Part shown: piece by piece, positions 11,395 to 28,131 of the stretch
Numbering within the stretch: position 1 is the stretch's first letter
How the letters are laid out: every line of letters starts with the position of its first letter
Assembly (NCBI RefSeq): GCF_036373705.1
Contig: NC_089851.1
Span: 7,303,420-7,367,419, forward strand
Direction of reading: 5' to 3'
DNA from: Amia ocellicauda
Taxonomy: Eukaryota > Chordata > Actinopteri > Amiiformes > Amiidae
DNA: 64,000 nt
Program-made: the position numbers and the translations under genes
The notes under the pieces: generated by a model
Seen by the model: only the letters and a program-made list of their open reading frames with translations
Database searches by the model: none
Told to the model about the DNA's origin: nothing

Positions 11395-13784
11395 ACACGA
11401 CTGGGACGGACTAGATACCTCATCAAACGCTGGTCAAGGCCATGATTAAATTATTATAATAATTCAATATTCTCCAAAGCTTCTCAAACCCAGCTGTGGA
11501 TATAAGAAAATTAAGAGCTAGGCAAGCTGTCCTCAAGCCCTGCGCACGCTGGTGGTGCGGTCTGAGCGCTGCATCCAGGTTGCCACTGTTTTCTGTTTGT
11601 ATATTGACATGAGTGCTCACACATGCATGGTGCCTTACACTGGATATGAATCTCCAATCCCAATGCCAAACGACGAGCTGTCAGTGTATCTCAATGTTAC
11701 TGAGTTGAACACAGTATTGTTTGTTATATTTTAGTGTCAGTGCAAGAACAGGAGACTTTCAGATTGTGTTGTTGCGTTTGTGTTTTCTCCACATTGCCAG
11801 TCTGGGATTTATGTTCTGTATTATTTAATGTTTACAGATAATATATAAACATAGAAGTTATTTATGGGTCAAGCTCTACAGCACTGTATTTACCCTGACG
11901 TCACTTTTATGTAAATCAACACTGACATGCAAATGAGGGAGTTTATTCAGCAGCTGCAGTATATTTATAGGATAACTAGGATAAAGTATTTCAAAAGCAT
12001 TTCTGAACAAGCAAATTAAAAAGGCTTTTTAAAATTAAATGTATTTATTTTTATAACTACAGCATATTTCATTTTCTGTTCAGATGTATAGCACTTTGTT
12101 TTAACAGTATCGTATTTTTCTTCATTGGAATTAGCTTGAAAGGTGACAGTATGGTGATATATTCATAATATAATTAAAATTCAATTGAAGTAGACTGAAA
12201 CAATAACTTAAGAATACATCTGTGTCCTACATATACGGATGGATGTAGTTTCATCTACGGGGGAGGGGGGTGGCAGTTGGTCAATGATTTTTACAGCTTT
12301 GGTATCGTCTGCTAATATTGTTTCCCAGAAAGTTGTTGGTTTTCTGCCACAGTGCATATCAATGCACATAAACTAATGACAGTAGAAAGGGGGATTTATT
12401 TTGATTTTACATACTCCACAATACACTGAATAATTATGTTTAGAGAATCAATAAAACACAATTTCAAAATCTTGGCTCTGGGGCCCACATTTAATCTGTT
12501 TTTGTTTCCAACTGAATCTTAATTTTCATGTTTTTTTGTTTGTTTTGATCTGATCATTTTCAGGTTACAAATCAAATTACACCTGTGCCAGTTCCTGGGT
12601 TTCCAAGCTCCCCTAATTGATATTGTTTAAAGTCCAGATGTCTGGAATTAAATCCAATGTTCCACTGTTCCCATGCAGTATGAACACGTATGTGTCTGGT
12701 GCAGTGTATTTACCAACTGAGCCTGTACATCATTAATTTGCAACCTAGTCTTGTTAATAAAATCTTCAGGGAGCAACAAATTAGTCACCGTGTTCAGGAG
12801 AGACTGAACAGACCTTTTTTTCTCTCTAGTTTGTTTCAAACACCCATCTCTTTAAGAAAACAGTTTAATAACTTAAGAGCTCAGATGGAACTAAGATCCG
12901 GTGACAGAACTCCTTTTGATGTTATTTTTATAAATTCATTTTAAATTGTTTCTGTATTTGTTTAGAAACACTCAAATCTATTGTACTTAAGAAATAAGTG
13001 TCCCTTATGTAGTTTTATTTGCGTTTGTTCCCAGAATGTATTAAACAGAAAAGACAAAATAGTGAATTGGTTATTATAGAGACAAAAGTTTATACATATA
13101 TTTTCAGAAAGGTAGTCTACATTTACTGACACAAGTTACTTATTACTGTCCTATGCAGAATTATAGGCACATAATGCCAAGACATTAACAACGTCAAAAT
13201 GGTGACAAAAAATATGTATTGTGATAATAATAAATAAGAAATAAGAAATATTGGTTACCTCCATAAAGTGAAAGGAGTATAAATGTTACTGCAACTTTGT
13301 TCACCACTGTATTTTGCCAATATGGTGAGCATCTAGAACAAAAAATACATCAAATTTACATCGTTACACTTAGAGTTGCTTGCTGTTTCCATGTAAAGTG
13401 CTGATTAAACAGTTAATGTATTCCTAAATTAAGAGATGTTAACAGACAATGGAAGCCATGGTGTAAATAAAAGGCAAATGTTAAATCATGTACATTTTGT
13501 AAACTTGACTCTTTGGTAGTGTAAAAAAAAAAAAAATGTATAGATCGAATTAAAAATGCTTTCAGTCGTACTTGTTTTTATTTTGTTCTATACATTATAG
13601 AAGAGTGTGAAGCACTAGATGGCTTTAATAAGACTTCTCTCAGTACCCTGCTCACACTGAACCACTGAACAGGGTATATTTAAAGATTTTAAACCAATAT
13701 AACCTCAACAATAATACATAAGTCGTCATGTTAGTTGATACAACAAAGGGATAGCACACACAATTTAAGGGGAACAAATATGTA
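11395..13784. other. als2cl 3' UTR and spacer
   Basis: No gene or recognisable repeat is seen. The als2cl 3' UTR must occupy the left part. An AATAAA at 12450-12455 is one possible polyadenylation signal, but weaker alternatives exist and the true end is not decidable. The region is AT-rich with short A and T runs. Confidence 0.5.
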
Positions 13785-15115
<1,331 letters not shown>

Positions 15116-16368
15116 ATAGAATGGGCAATAATTAATCTCTTATCACAGCTTCTATGACATACCAAAGGCATGCAAGTATACATGATGCAATAGCTTTTAA
15201 TTTCATCACTTTTCAGGAGGAATGAAGCATTATTTCAATGAGCTTTAAGGGTACCAACAAATTTGATCACATGTATATGAACAATACCCAAATGTGAATG
15301 TGTCATGTCAAACACATGGAATGTTTGCTGACATGCTATTCTAGAAATTACTACTTACACGGGTAGCACATGTATGAAACACAACTTTGATCAAAATGGC
15401 TTGGCTCGTGACGAGAAACGGGAATGCCAGGAATCCCATGATGTTTGCAAAACACTTTATTCCTCTCAAAGCACATGGAGGCTATGTGATAAATTGGAAT
15501 AACTGGAATGTGTTTGTCTTGTGGTGATTTAATTCAGTCCAAATTGGGAATGTCTGCGCCTCAAAGGATGCTCAGTAAAATCGTGTGGTATTTCAGCCCA
15601 GACAGAAAGTCTGTGTGTTCATAAACGGAGCGGGAAGATGTGGGAAGAACAAAAATAAAGGCGTCTGATGCAATCTTCTTGGCTGCAATTTAGAAAAACA
15701 GATTTTATAACTTGGCAACTGATACATACATAAGGAAGTCCAGGGCTTAAAGTTAAATTTCCATTAATGATTGGTAGAAATGTATGATGCCTGTATTTGT
15801 ATATACCAAAATTGTGCCCTTTGATATGGGATATGTTTTAAATATATATTTTGCTGTATGGAAAATATAAAGATGCCATATATCATTACTTACAAAAAGT
15901 TTTTCAAATGATGAAAATTCAAGTCTTGGTTTTCCAATCTTTTCTTTGTATGATGCCATGTCTTTCATCGTTATTGGTATTGTGCGATACTGAGCATGTG
16001 TAAAGCTAGTACAACACAATTCACTACATTACCAGCACACGCTAAACAACGATCGCTCTTATCCTGTTCTTTATCATGAGTAATATGTGACAAAAATACA
16101 CTTCTAAAACGGCAATCACTTTATATTGCTCAAGATTCTCAATGCGTTTAAAGAACACAAAACAACACATGGAGAGAGATGCACTTAACACTTAAACAAG
16201 GACCAGACGCCACGAGAGGGAAATCTGAGCAGGTCTGTTCAGGAATGAAATAAGCGCCACCTCTTCACACAAAGTACAAATGTTCTCAGACTTCCAAGTC
16301 AGAAAGACAAGCCCTTCACGAGGTCAAGGAACCTCACATTGCTGAGGAGATCCAGTTCCCTGGAGCCG
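15116..16368. other. Spacer and ccdc13 3' UTR
   Basis: No coding evidence or mobile-element ends are seen. The right part probably includes the 3' UTR of ccdc13, which is read from the other strand. Confidence 0.5.
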
Positions 16369-19300
16369 CTAGCTGCTGTTGCCCTTCTCCTGTCGGTGCT
16401 TCCACAGAGCCTGAAGGAAGACCTGCTTCACCTTGCCCACCATGTCATTGTACTGCCGCAGGTCCTCCTCCTTGCCCTGCAGGCTGCTCTGGAGCGCCAC
16501 CTTCAACGCCTCGTTCTCATCCTGCTGGATTGCGAGTCTAGAAGACAGCAAGTCAATTGTGTTGCTTACGACAGTTTACTTCTCATGTATAATCATCATC
16601 ACACAACCCAAGCTTATTCCCGTGACTAAATCTCAGCCATTAAACCTGGGCAGGTCTCCTAATGTTGACCTGAACATGCGCACACAATACTAATGAAAGA
16701 TGAAACGCTGAAAATCCTTCTTACTTACTTTGTGTTTAGTTCTTCGACCTGAGTCTCAAAAGTTACGCCCAGGGAGCCTCTAGGAGAGATGTCCGAGGAG
16801 TCGATCTGATTCACAGCGAACCCCGTACTGCTGGCAGATATGCCTTGGTGCAGCACAACAAAGAAGGGAATAAATACATAAATACATATAATGCACAATA
16901 TGCAGAAAGTGACAGATTATATATATTTATCAAGAAAGTTAGGCTTTCAAGGATTATATATATGATTTGGAAAGTGTCTTATTTTCTGAGTGATTTGATG
17001 CAGCAATTGAACAGTGCAGTTATTTTCCCTCATTATTATCTTATCATTATTTAAACAGCATGAAATATGTTCGACTGCCTTCAGAAAAGGTCAATCCCCT
17101 GTTGAGTCTGCATGTGCAGCAAGTAAATAATACAAATAAAATGTTCTGCCGTCTCCGATTCCTGAGGAGTGCCTGGTTTGCCGGTGCTCACCTGCTTTGC
17201 CCCTGTGTGTTGCTCGGTAGGAGCTCTGGCCTGGGCTCTGGTCCAGCTTGGCCTTCTCCAGTCGCTGCTCCAGGAGGCTCGACACCAGCTTGGCCTTCTC
17301 CAGGCGCTGCTCCAGGACCACGGCTCGCCTGCGCTCCGCCTGCAGCGCCTGCTCCGCGGCCAGACCTCTGTCCTTGGTCTCTTGCTCTCTGTCACACAGA
17401 CCACATCAGAGGTTGGGCACTAAAAGCTTTCCAATTCAGCTCCTTAATTACACTTATCCGTTACAGCTTCCCACAGGTGGCGTGTTATTACACATGAGTG
17501 CAGATCACTGAGAGGAGCAGTTTCTCCCATTTCTCATTTTAAATACTGAAAAGAGAAGTGACCTGTGGGACATCCCATGTGACAGGGAAATCACTGGTTC
17601 AGCGAGAGTTTCAGAAGTTTCAGAGAGATTTCAGATTCTGTGAACGATATCCAGGCCTTCTGTCCATCCGCTTCCTGCAGACGTTATCTCTGACAGTCAG
17701 CATCACACCATTGTAATCCACTGGACTAGGCCATGCCAAAGAAGTGTTGACTTGCACTTGAACTTTTACAGCTGGTCTCACAGACCTTGGACTGCTCTAC
17801 CTAAGATAACATGGAGTCATCCAAGACCGGACAGAGTAACCAGCCCTTACAATTCAATTTCAACAACATTTGTATATAGATATTTATATTGTTATATATA
17901 TCGATGTCAAGGTTGAAGGAAACTTTACCTTTTCTGCAACACCTTCACCAGTTCCATCAGTTTATCTCTCTCCACCTCTGCCACCTGGTAGAGTGCCCTG
18001 TATTCGGTGCACTTGGCCTGCAGGGACTTCACATCGGCGGCGTTCACACTACAGGGAGTGGAATCTGTGTATTTATTCTGTCCAAGAATATGATCTACAG
18101 ACAACACATGTTCTGTCTGCATAGACAGCTGGTTTCACTCTAGTCTTGGACTACCCATGTACAATAACATCGGGCTGGCCAAGCTGATCTGAGTCTGTGA
18201 AACCAGTCCACAGTGTTAGTATTACTTCCATGCTCTTTAAGAAAGTCATTTCAAAGGTAGTTGTTCTAAAAATGACTGAAAATGGAGCTACCTGCCATCA
18301 CACCGTGTTTATCTTATAACACAAATGTGTGAAGTTCGCAGAGCAATCATTGTGTGAGTGGATGACAACAAAGGATAAAGACTAACCCCACTGCAGAGCT
18401 GCTAATTGAAGGAGTAGCTGCCGATTCGACCAGTGTGTGCCCCAGTTTGGAAATGGTTCTGCAAGACGACACAGATGGCATCTTCTCAGTGGTATCGCCC
18501 ACTGCTGTCGAAGGTCTGGAGCTACAGGTACCGCCCCTCTCCGTCTGCCCCCCAGACAGCGGTCTGTCCATACCTTTAGAGCTGCCCTCCTCTTCAGCAT
18601 GCCTCTAGAAGAACGGGTGATACAGTAGTTTAGCACAGATCCAGAGAGCAGTCTAATGGGCTGCCCTACTGAACAATAATCATGTCAGTTCCTGTATGTT
18701 TCTATTGAAGTAAAAGTACATTTAGTTTAAAAGGGTGTCATCATGGATGTCAAAAGAATTAGAAAGCAGCAATCACTGCAAATATGAAACGACTGCAAGA
18801 CTGAAGTCCCGGCACCCAGAGGGGGGAAAAGCCGTAATTGAGCTAATCCTCTCTCACGTGAGAGCGAATCCAGTTCCTCAGCATGTTGACAAAGACATTT
18901 TCTTCTGCTTACACGGGAGCATTTAGCCTCATCTGGATCTGTGGGCCGACAAGTTTACCTTGAGAGACAGTTGTGTGATTTCTTCCTCGAGCTGCTTGAC
19001 CTTGGCTTCCCTCTCGGAAACCATCTGTCGGAGCTGCTGGACGAGGGAGCTGTGCCGCTGGGCCTCGGTGCTCATCTGCTGGCCCGAGCTCTCCTTGCTC
19101 TTCTGCTCCTGCTGGCTCATGCGGCCCAGAACCTCCTGTAGCTGCTTTTGCTGCTTCTGTAGAGGGAGAGAGGAGGGGAAGCGGACTGAAACCCTGCACC
19201 GTACCTTGAATTTTATTGATGTTTACATATAAATGAATATGGTCCTACAGAATTAAAAACAGAGCCCAGCTTTGTAAGGCGGCTCTCACCAGTAAAGCGT

Positions 19301-22300
19301 CCACCAGCTCGTCATCATGCTTGCCCTTGTCCAGTAAGGTGGAGATCTGGCCCTTCAGTGTCTTCACCTCGTTGCTCAGCACTTTGTTTCTGGCCTTGGA
19401 TCCCTCAAGCTTCTTCTTCAGCTCTTCATGCTCCTTCTGGAGAGTATCGTACTCGCCGGTGACCTTCTGCACGTCCAAAACACATCTGGCATCAATATCC
19501 ACAAACTTGGATATTAAACGTGTTGAGAATACGATACATACGTTCAGGTTTCACTCTTAGCGTGTTTGATTCAGTGAGCATAACGTGTGGATCAGCACTG
19601 CTTGACAACAGTGTAACAGTTTACTGTCAGGCAAATCAGATATCATTACCTCTAAAGTCTCCTTCTTCTCCCTCTCCATCGCTCGAATGCGACTGACGTT
19701 CCGGTCCTGTAGCGGAGACCCCCGCAAGCCCCCCAGCATGTCCTCGAAGCTGAGCTCTGAGGCCTGCTTCCTCTGAGCCCCCTGTGCCAGCTGCATCTCC
19801 AGGTCTCGCACCTGATCCCGACCACCGCAATTAGCACCCAGCACAGGCGAAAAGGAAACACAGGCACACAACCACTACAGTGCATAACCCCTAGACACGA
19901 GGCAGGGGCTCGGGAGAGGCACAACAGCAGCACAAATTATGCATTCATCAGAGATGGCTCTGAGAACGTGAGTAAACTGAAAATGCCATTCACAGAACTG
20001 ACCCTGCAATGCTAGTTTGTTTAGTGAATAAATGTCGTCTTACGGAACTAAAATTGCAATTAGTGAGATAAGGACACGACATCATAATGACTCAAACGTA
20101 CAGTTTTACTACATGAATGCTTAATTTTTTCCACAAAAGGGATCCTTCAATTTGTTTGTGTATTTATGTACGCATGCATTCATGTATTTGTTTGTTTGTA
20201 TCTTTACTCTTTCCATGTCTTCAATAAGAATAAAAAAAAGTATTAAATCTTGGTTATTATGTGTAGTCAAGTACATTTTAAAGGAAACTTATAACTAGAC
20301 ACTAAATATAATATAAACACTTGGAATCAGCGCAGTGTATTGGTGGCCACTCAGTTCACTGCACAATCCCCTAGATATCAAGAAGGTTGATAGTTCAGTC
20401 GAAGTTTGTGTATTCAGACGAAAAACAAACGAACTGATAAGTCAACTCTGAGTTCCTCACCCTGTTCTGCAGAGCGAGGATCTGCTGGGAGCGTCCACGC
20501 CAGTTCCCACTGGAGCTCAAGAGCTGCTGGATGTTCACATCCTCTCCAACCTCACTGGCCAGAACCTGTCAATCGACACCACATTCATCAGTATCTGCCT
20601 TAATATCGTCCTTGACAGACCTTTCCTGTGTTGAGAAACATAATTTGCTTGAAAGAAGAGTGCAACGGGCACGATGCTGACACACAAACCAAGTCACTGT
20701 CAGAAAGAAGGAAGCAGCAAACTCAACCCCTTTGTCAATGGTGTCCGGTGAAGAGGGGCAGAAGTGGAGAAAAAAGACACCACAGGAAATAAGACAATAA
20801 GGGATATCTGGCCAGGGACCTTTTGTGCTATTTTGAGCTCTTGCTTCGCAGCTTGGATCTGGTTGCGGTACTCTGTCATTTTAAAATTAGCTGCAGACAG
20901 TTTATCCTGTAGAGCTTTCACATCAGGACTGCTGGGCTGGAGAGAGAGAAGAAATACAAATCAGCATTGATTTACACAATAAATAAAAACACTAAAGTAA
21001 CACATTCTAAAAACCTAAGTTGTTTAAAATAAGGTGAAATGTTCACAGTTCCACAGAAAGGCCTTTTCCTCTGTGCTGGTGAATGTGGGACAGGTTGTTC
21101 ACATCTTCATTGACATGGGCTTGGCAATAGACTTTTGTGCTGTTATGCACCAAGGGTTTAGATTCCCTGGATGTAATCTCTCTACAGTTAAATGTGCCTA
21201 AATTAAGCATTCAGATGCTCCAATCTTTCTCATAATTGTAAAAACACTTATTCCTAACATTTAGCAGAATTCTAAATACTATCTGTATTGTTAAAATGGG
21301 GAAATAATTGATCATTCGGCAACCTTGTGTTTTAAACATCAAAGGAATAAAAAATGATTATTTCAAGGATTATTATAAGGAAGCTACATCTGTTGCCTTT
21401 CCATAGTTCTGAACATGGTTCTATTCATCTCAATGCATTTTCACTCTTTTATGTCACATAAACAAGGAATTCCATTAGATGATGTAATCTCTGGTATTCT
21501 TACCATGAGGTCATCTGTTGCCCCTGGAGTCTGCATTTTTCTTCCAGTTTTATTTTCAGCACAGGTAGGACTATTTAAGGCAACCTGCAGCTATTGAACA
21601 CAATGCAAATTATTAGTTTTGTTTTACCCACCTTGATTTTAATGAAACACATCTAAGTCTTTATAAAAATTCAAACAAATAAGAGGGATGGTATCACCAG
21701 ACCTATTTCAGCCATAAAACAGGGCCCACCTAATGTAGACTACCATGTCGAAGTCTAATATATAAAAAACATAAAATAAAATGAATTACAAATTTTAGAT
21801 TTGTTAGGGCTGTAAAAATAAGGCTTTTATGACTGTAAAGTTATGTTTTAGATTCTGGCTGAGCATTGGCAATGTGCAGTATTCAAGTTTATTTAAATAC
21901 TTGTTCTAAAGATGAACTAACAGGATTTATCTTGAAGGTGACACTATAATGTAAGACTCCCATAATGTTCTTAGTATCAAGAAAAAAGAAGCACACATTT
22001 TCAGAAATTGTAGTTAATAATTAAAAATGCATAAAAATACATATTGAAAAGGGATTCTTTGTAAATTAAAAATGGTTTGCTTCCTTTACAACATCTAAAC
22101 ATCTGTTAGGCCTACTACTTTTAATACAGAGCATATACCTGAACAGACAGAACAGCTCTTCACACTAAATCACTCAAAATAAACAGATGCTGCCATTTGT
22201 TTCCAGTGGAACCTACCTCCTTCTCTAGCTCTTTGACCCTGTTGCTCATTTGCTTTACTTTGGTCTTCTCCCTCTCCATCTCCGCAGTCAGTTCCCGGTT

Positions 22301-23817
22301 CCTCTTTGACAGCTCTACTATCTTCGTGGCAGCTGCATCACCTGCCAGTCCCGAGGTACCTGGTGAAGAAAAAGAGTATTACACTTTCACAAAGCTTCAC
22401 ATCATCAAGAACACAGGCTAACCAATCCTGTACAAGATACAGGCCATTTACAGCTTAAATTGGGCTCATGAAGATGATGAAAAAAAGATGGCTTCCTATC
22501 ACAGTATTTCACACTGCTATCCAACAATGGTCAATAAGCATAGCCACACCAAATTCTCCTTAAAAATGTTGTTCCTATAAATCGGTATTACTAAATAAAT
22601 ACATATCCTTTGTGTAATAATACAGTGCAGGTACAGTTCCTTATAAAACAACAACTCATCGTAGCATGTGAGATTTATTCATCTGAATGATGCAGTGGCA
22701 GCACCTGCTAAAGCCAGTCTGTCTTCCTCTCGTTTCTTCCTCAGGTGTTTGATCTCGAAGTTCTTCTCGCTCAGGAGTCTGTGGAGTCGGCCGCTCTCAT
22801 CTCGCAGCTCGCGCAGCTGGTCCTGCAGCTGTCCATTCTCATCCTGCAGTAACCTGGAGCCCCAGGAGTGAAGGACACAAGACAGTGAAGACACTTGGTG
22901 AGTCACTATGAGATGAGGAAGCCTTGAAGCGGGCAGCGGGGGAATGGAAAGAACATTGGTCCCCTACACAATATTGAAAGCGTAACAGCATCACTGTAAA
23001 CAAATGATCTATTAGACTTATTTTAGAACTAAACTGGGGATTATATTGGCCTCGAGAGAACAGGTGTGTCTGAAGCAGGCTTCGAGAGGCAGTTAGACAC
23101 CGTGCAGCTCTACAGCTCAGGGGAAAACGCATCCAGGTGTAAGGATGTGAATAATTGAAGAACTCCCTGACTCAGCATCTACAGCAGTGGGGGACCAACC
23201 CTGTTCCTGGAGAGCCACAATCCTGCAGGTTTCACAGGTGTCTTTATATCACCAATCACTACATACCTTGAACACAGGGACTTTTTGCCTAATTAATACC
23301 CACAATTGGTTCAATTAAGCAGTAAACGATCTGGATAAAACAAAAACCTGTATGCCCTGTAGCCATCCCTGATCTATGGCAATAATTTGGTAGTTGCTCT
23401 ATATTCCCAGAAACCTTCGGTTCAGGGGTCAGCAAGCCTGGCCCTGGACGCCTACATTCACCTACAACAGAGATTTCTGGAAATTAAACAAAAGGGCCAA
23501 CATAGATACTACAATGTGTGTCATGAAGGAAGCAACATGTATTGAATCACTGAGTAGCCCTTAAGATGTCAGGGTGGGCTATCAAGGTTTTCACTCCACC
23601 TGGTTTCCATGCCACCGGCTGGCTCTCGGTCCAGCTCCAGGAGGTTCAGCCCATCCTGGATGCTAAAGGACTCTGTCTCTGTGCTGACAGGATCTCTCTG
23701 GCTCAGCTGCACCTCCTCCTTCCTCTGCAGCCGTTTCTGCAGGCGCTTCTGCTGCTGCGCCTGCAGAGCCTGGAACTGCTGCCTCAGGCTCTCGTTCACC
23801 ACCTCGTCGCTGTCCAT
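16369..23817 (-). CDS. ccdc13: Coiled-coil domain-containing protein 13 (ccdc13), 14 coding exons, complete
   Basis: CCDC13 is a centriolar-satellite protein needed for cilium assembly. Exons on the minus strand, in order: 23817-23600, 22853-22705, 22359-22217, 21584-21504, 20936-20820, 20565-20461, 19811-19650, 19466-19290, 19156-18959, 18604-18387, 18048-17929, 17388-17192, 16843-16729, 16537-16369. Phases join perfectly to 723 codons including TAG, so 722 residues; I recall 715 for human. The start [20 protein letters not shown] fits the family N-terminus. Almost every exon is heptad-rich coiled coil ([58 protein letters not shown]). [15 protein letters not shown] segment in exon 6 is a recognisable family signature. 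Exon 10 is a Ser/Thr-rich linker rather than coil. All introns are GT-AG; the exon 5 donor (GTCCCTGG) is weak. Exon 12 has an internal duplication of [10 protein letters not shown]. Confidence 0.93.
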
Positions 23818-23987
23818 CACAGGGGAGGGACACGCACGGCTGTCATACCGGAACTGCTTGACCAAGACAGTTTTCAGTCTTGAACCCAGGAATGTTCCAG
23901 GAAGAAAAGGAAATAAACTATTTAAAAGAAGGCATCAGACCATTTCTACAGATAGTTGAGAGGAGGTTTATTGGAATCTTAGTTTTG

Positions 23988-23989
<2 letters not shown>

Positions 23990-24022
<33 letters not shown>
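23990..24022. repeat. (TTA)n microsatellite
   Basis: About eleven TAT/ATT triplets in the upstream region or 5' intron of ccdc13. No function is evident. Confidence 0.9.
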
Positions 24023-24023
<1 letters not shown>

Positions 24024-24365
24024 ATTTTTTTATATTCTATGCTCTGGTCCATTTCTTGTCCATTTCTATAGTGATGTGAGGTCATCATCAGTATTTCCAC
24101 ATGTATACTAATAGACACCCATCAGCTCTAGGGATACTCATATTCCCATAACAAAAGGTGAAAGTGCATGCACTTGCTTCGGGTGAATGTGAAGAATAAA
24201 TGTATCGTTTAATGTTTAAAGATGCATATATAAATATACGTATTAAAATTATACGTGACTGGCTTATATGTCTAGTCTGACAATATTTATTTGCAGATAT
24301 AGCATCAGGCACACTGCAATGGCGAATTCGCAGGTATGCATATGTAGCTTTAACAAAAAGTGCAC

Positions 24366-24401
24366 AACTCCTGTAGTGACCCAACTCCTGTAGTGACCCA
24401 A
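24366..24401. repeat. Short tandem duplication
   Basis: A unit AACTCCTGTAGTGACCC occurs twice in direct tandem between the ccdc13 start codon and its putative promoter. It is a local duplication with no known role. Confidence 0.8.
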
Positions 24402-24599
24402 CAAAACACAACAAGTGATCATATGGTGAAATTCATTTTAACTAGAACGAGAAAAGTCGAAAATCCTCAATATCAGTTTATTGAGACCAGCTACACTGTG
24501 CACAACACAACAGAAATAACATAAAATGAACTCACCGTATATGTCAAGAATATTTACATGTTTGCACTGAGAATATCGTGTTGAAATGGTATTTTCCCG

Positions 24600-24770
24600 C
24601 ATGCAGAGTGCGGTGAGCCGGTATGTGCTGCGGTTTGCGCTGTTTCACGTGTTGACGCTCCTGTCGGTACTTCCTGGTCGCGCTGTTGCCATGCCTACAG
24701 CCGCGCCGGAGTGCGCAGACTCGGCTCTGGGGCTCATTAGCAGCAAATTATAAAACTAGATTGCATCTGT
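24600..24770 (-). promoter_or_regulatory. Putative ccdc13 promoter with an X-box-like RFX site
   Basis: A short island, richer in G+C and CpG than its surroundings, lies 0.8-0.95 kb upstream of the ccdc13 ATG. It contains GTTGCCATGCCTAC at 24685-24698. One half-site is a perfect RFX X-box half (GTTGCC, which reads GGCAAC in reverse); the other is imperfect. RFX factors drive many cilium genes, which suits ccdc13. An ETS-like ACTTCCTGG lies just left. A non-coding first exon is implied but its donor is not identified. Confidence 0.45.
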
Positions 24771-26210
24771 GTGCAGCTGAGCGAGCAGCAACAATCTTTA
24801 CGCTTCTTGAAGACTATTTCGTTTACCATAAACAGTGACGGTAACGTAGTGTGTGGGTGCACTGGGATGTACTTTTTCTTGCTACAGTTACAAATACATA
24901 CATGTATACTTGTATTGATTGATTTGGCATTTCATGGTGGCACAATCTTTGCACTAGTGTCAATCACATTCTGCCAAGTCAACCGGGGATCGACTGGCTG
25001 CTGAGGGAGCATCTGCATGTCGTACATGTGAAGCCAAACACGGGTTTTGTGTGCACACTGCACTGGACACAGAGGACCGTATTGTGCACGCTGCTTCCAC
25101 AAACACGTGTGTGAAATGCACGGTGTATAGGCTGGCTTAGCCAATGCAATTCATCTATTTCATGGTTTCAATATCAACATATGGGAAGAAACGTTCAGAT
25201 TTTTTTTTATTTCAGTACTTGTCGATATCTGCCAGGGATTACAATAATAACGAGTGTGCAGTGGATCCGTGTATAAAGCAGCTGTCTGGGTTATTGTTTT
25301 TACAAAATACAGGGAATGGCGGAATAAACGTTGAATCCAGACACACGTATTCAAGCAGGCAAAGGTAGTCGATCGTCGATTTTTCTTTGTTGACCCGATC
25401 CCAAATTGTGGCATGTGATTGTCACCAAGAGTGGACACGTCTAGTCATTCATATTGACAGTACCTGCTGCTTGGTGCAAAGGTGGGTTGTTTGCCTCCCC
25501 ACTTTCCTGCCCGTTTGCATCAGTGCGTTGTTTCGGGATGGGGGATTGGGATTGGGAAACGCTGATACAAGCCCTGCCTTATATAGCTTATAATAACGGA
25601 CACGGCTACAGCATCCGCACCGCTGTGGTCAGCCATAGCAAATGCATGTTCCCTGCTGACCCAGCTCAGTTTCCATAGTGTTTTTTATTACTTGTATACG
25701 TTTTAAATGTATTTATTGCGTGTGTTGGCTATTTAAATAGGTTTAGCCTAGGTTTTAATTGTGCTTTGTGATGTCCTCCTGAAAGGCACTAAAAAAATAA
25801 TGGTTATTAGTGATTAATGTCGGATCTCTTCAATTCCAACTTGACAACACATGGTTACTTTAATATTATTTTCAGGGTCGGTGGCTGACATTTTCTTGCA
25901 ATTCGGGTCAGTTTCTTCCCTTCTTAGCTGGATTTCAATAAAATGTCTTATCATAAATTGCACTGCCATGCAATAAACTACAATTCTTCATAAGCAATTC
26001 CCACCACCCCACCCTCGCTGTGAGTGATTTAGATTAGATGAATGTGCCTTGCCCATCTTTTCCTGTAATTTACTTGTTTACATGAACCTCTCAGACAAGT
26101 TGAAATGATAGCGGCTGGAGATGTTTTTCCTGCTACGTGTCCAAATGCTTCAAACTACCCATGTGACAGAAAAAAAAAAAACAGACAAACATTTACTACA
26201 TAACTCAGGA
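24771..26210. other. Spacer between ccdc13 and higd1a
   Basis: No gene, transposon end or strong repeat is recognised between the ccdc13 promoter region and the 3' end of higd1a. Open frames here are short and lack codon or homology support. Confidence 0.5.
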
Positions 26211-26216
26211 TTTATT
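26211..26216 (-). terminator. Polyadenylation signal of higd1a
   Basis: TTTATT on the plus strand is AATAAA on the minus strand, 588 bases after the higd1a stop codon, and is a plausible end of the 3' UTR. Confidence 0.55.
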
Positions 26217-26803
26217 GAAGAAAGATATGACAGTCAACCATTAAATTATACTTAATCTTAGAACAAAGACTAAAAAAATAAATATTTTATAATTTATATT
26301 ATACTTTGTGTACCTTCCTATACTTGTCACTTGGATTTCATTCCCTTTTCATGGCACTTAATAATATAGCAAAAGAGGCAAAGCATTCCTGGCACTTACT
26401 TATCCATTACAATTAAAACATTGCATTTCAGAAAGAAATGCACTGTAGCCTATATAGTAAAGCCAATCACATTTTTTCCTAATGCAACAGTAGTTAAGTC
26501 ATGAATTTGATGAAGTATTTCTTGTTCTTTTACTTAGATTTCTATGCAAACATTTTACTCATAGAAAAAAATAAAACTGATCTGCTTTGTCCATGGATCA
26601 AATATTGTTTTGAAGAGAGTGTGGATATGACAAGGGATAATCTAAATCGGTAAATTGAGTGCAATGGTGTACAGACTATGGGACATTTTTTGTCCCATTT
26701 TAAACTTAGAAAAGACAAACACCTTAATATGAGGTGCAATTAAATGAACACAGGAAGCTAAAAGTGCACAAATAGTGTCCAGAGTCTTTCAGGATGTTTT
26801 TGC

Positions 26804-28131
<1,328 letters not shown>

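Noticed and set aside
17060..17511. Plus-strand Pro/Ala- and Ser-rich frames over ccdc13 exon 12
   Set aside because: They are complementary readings of a Glu/Gln/Lys-rich coiled-coil exon, which routinely gives such frames.
19467..19502. Extending ccdc13 exon 8 upstream to an earlier acceptor (giving CVLDVQ before KVTGEY)
   Set aside because: The extra 19 bases would break the reading frame with the previous exon, whereas the GTGCAG acceptor at 19467-19468 joins in phase.
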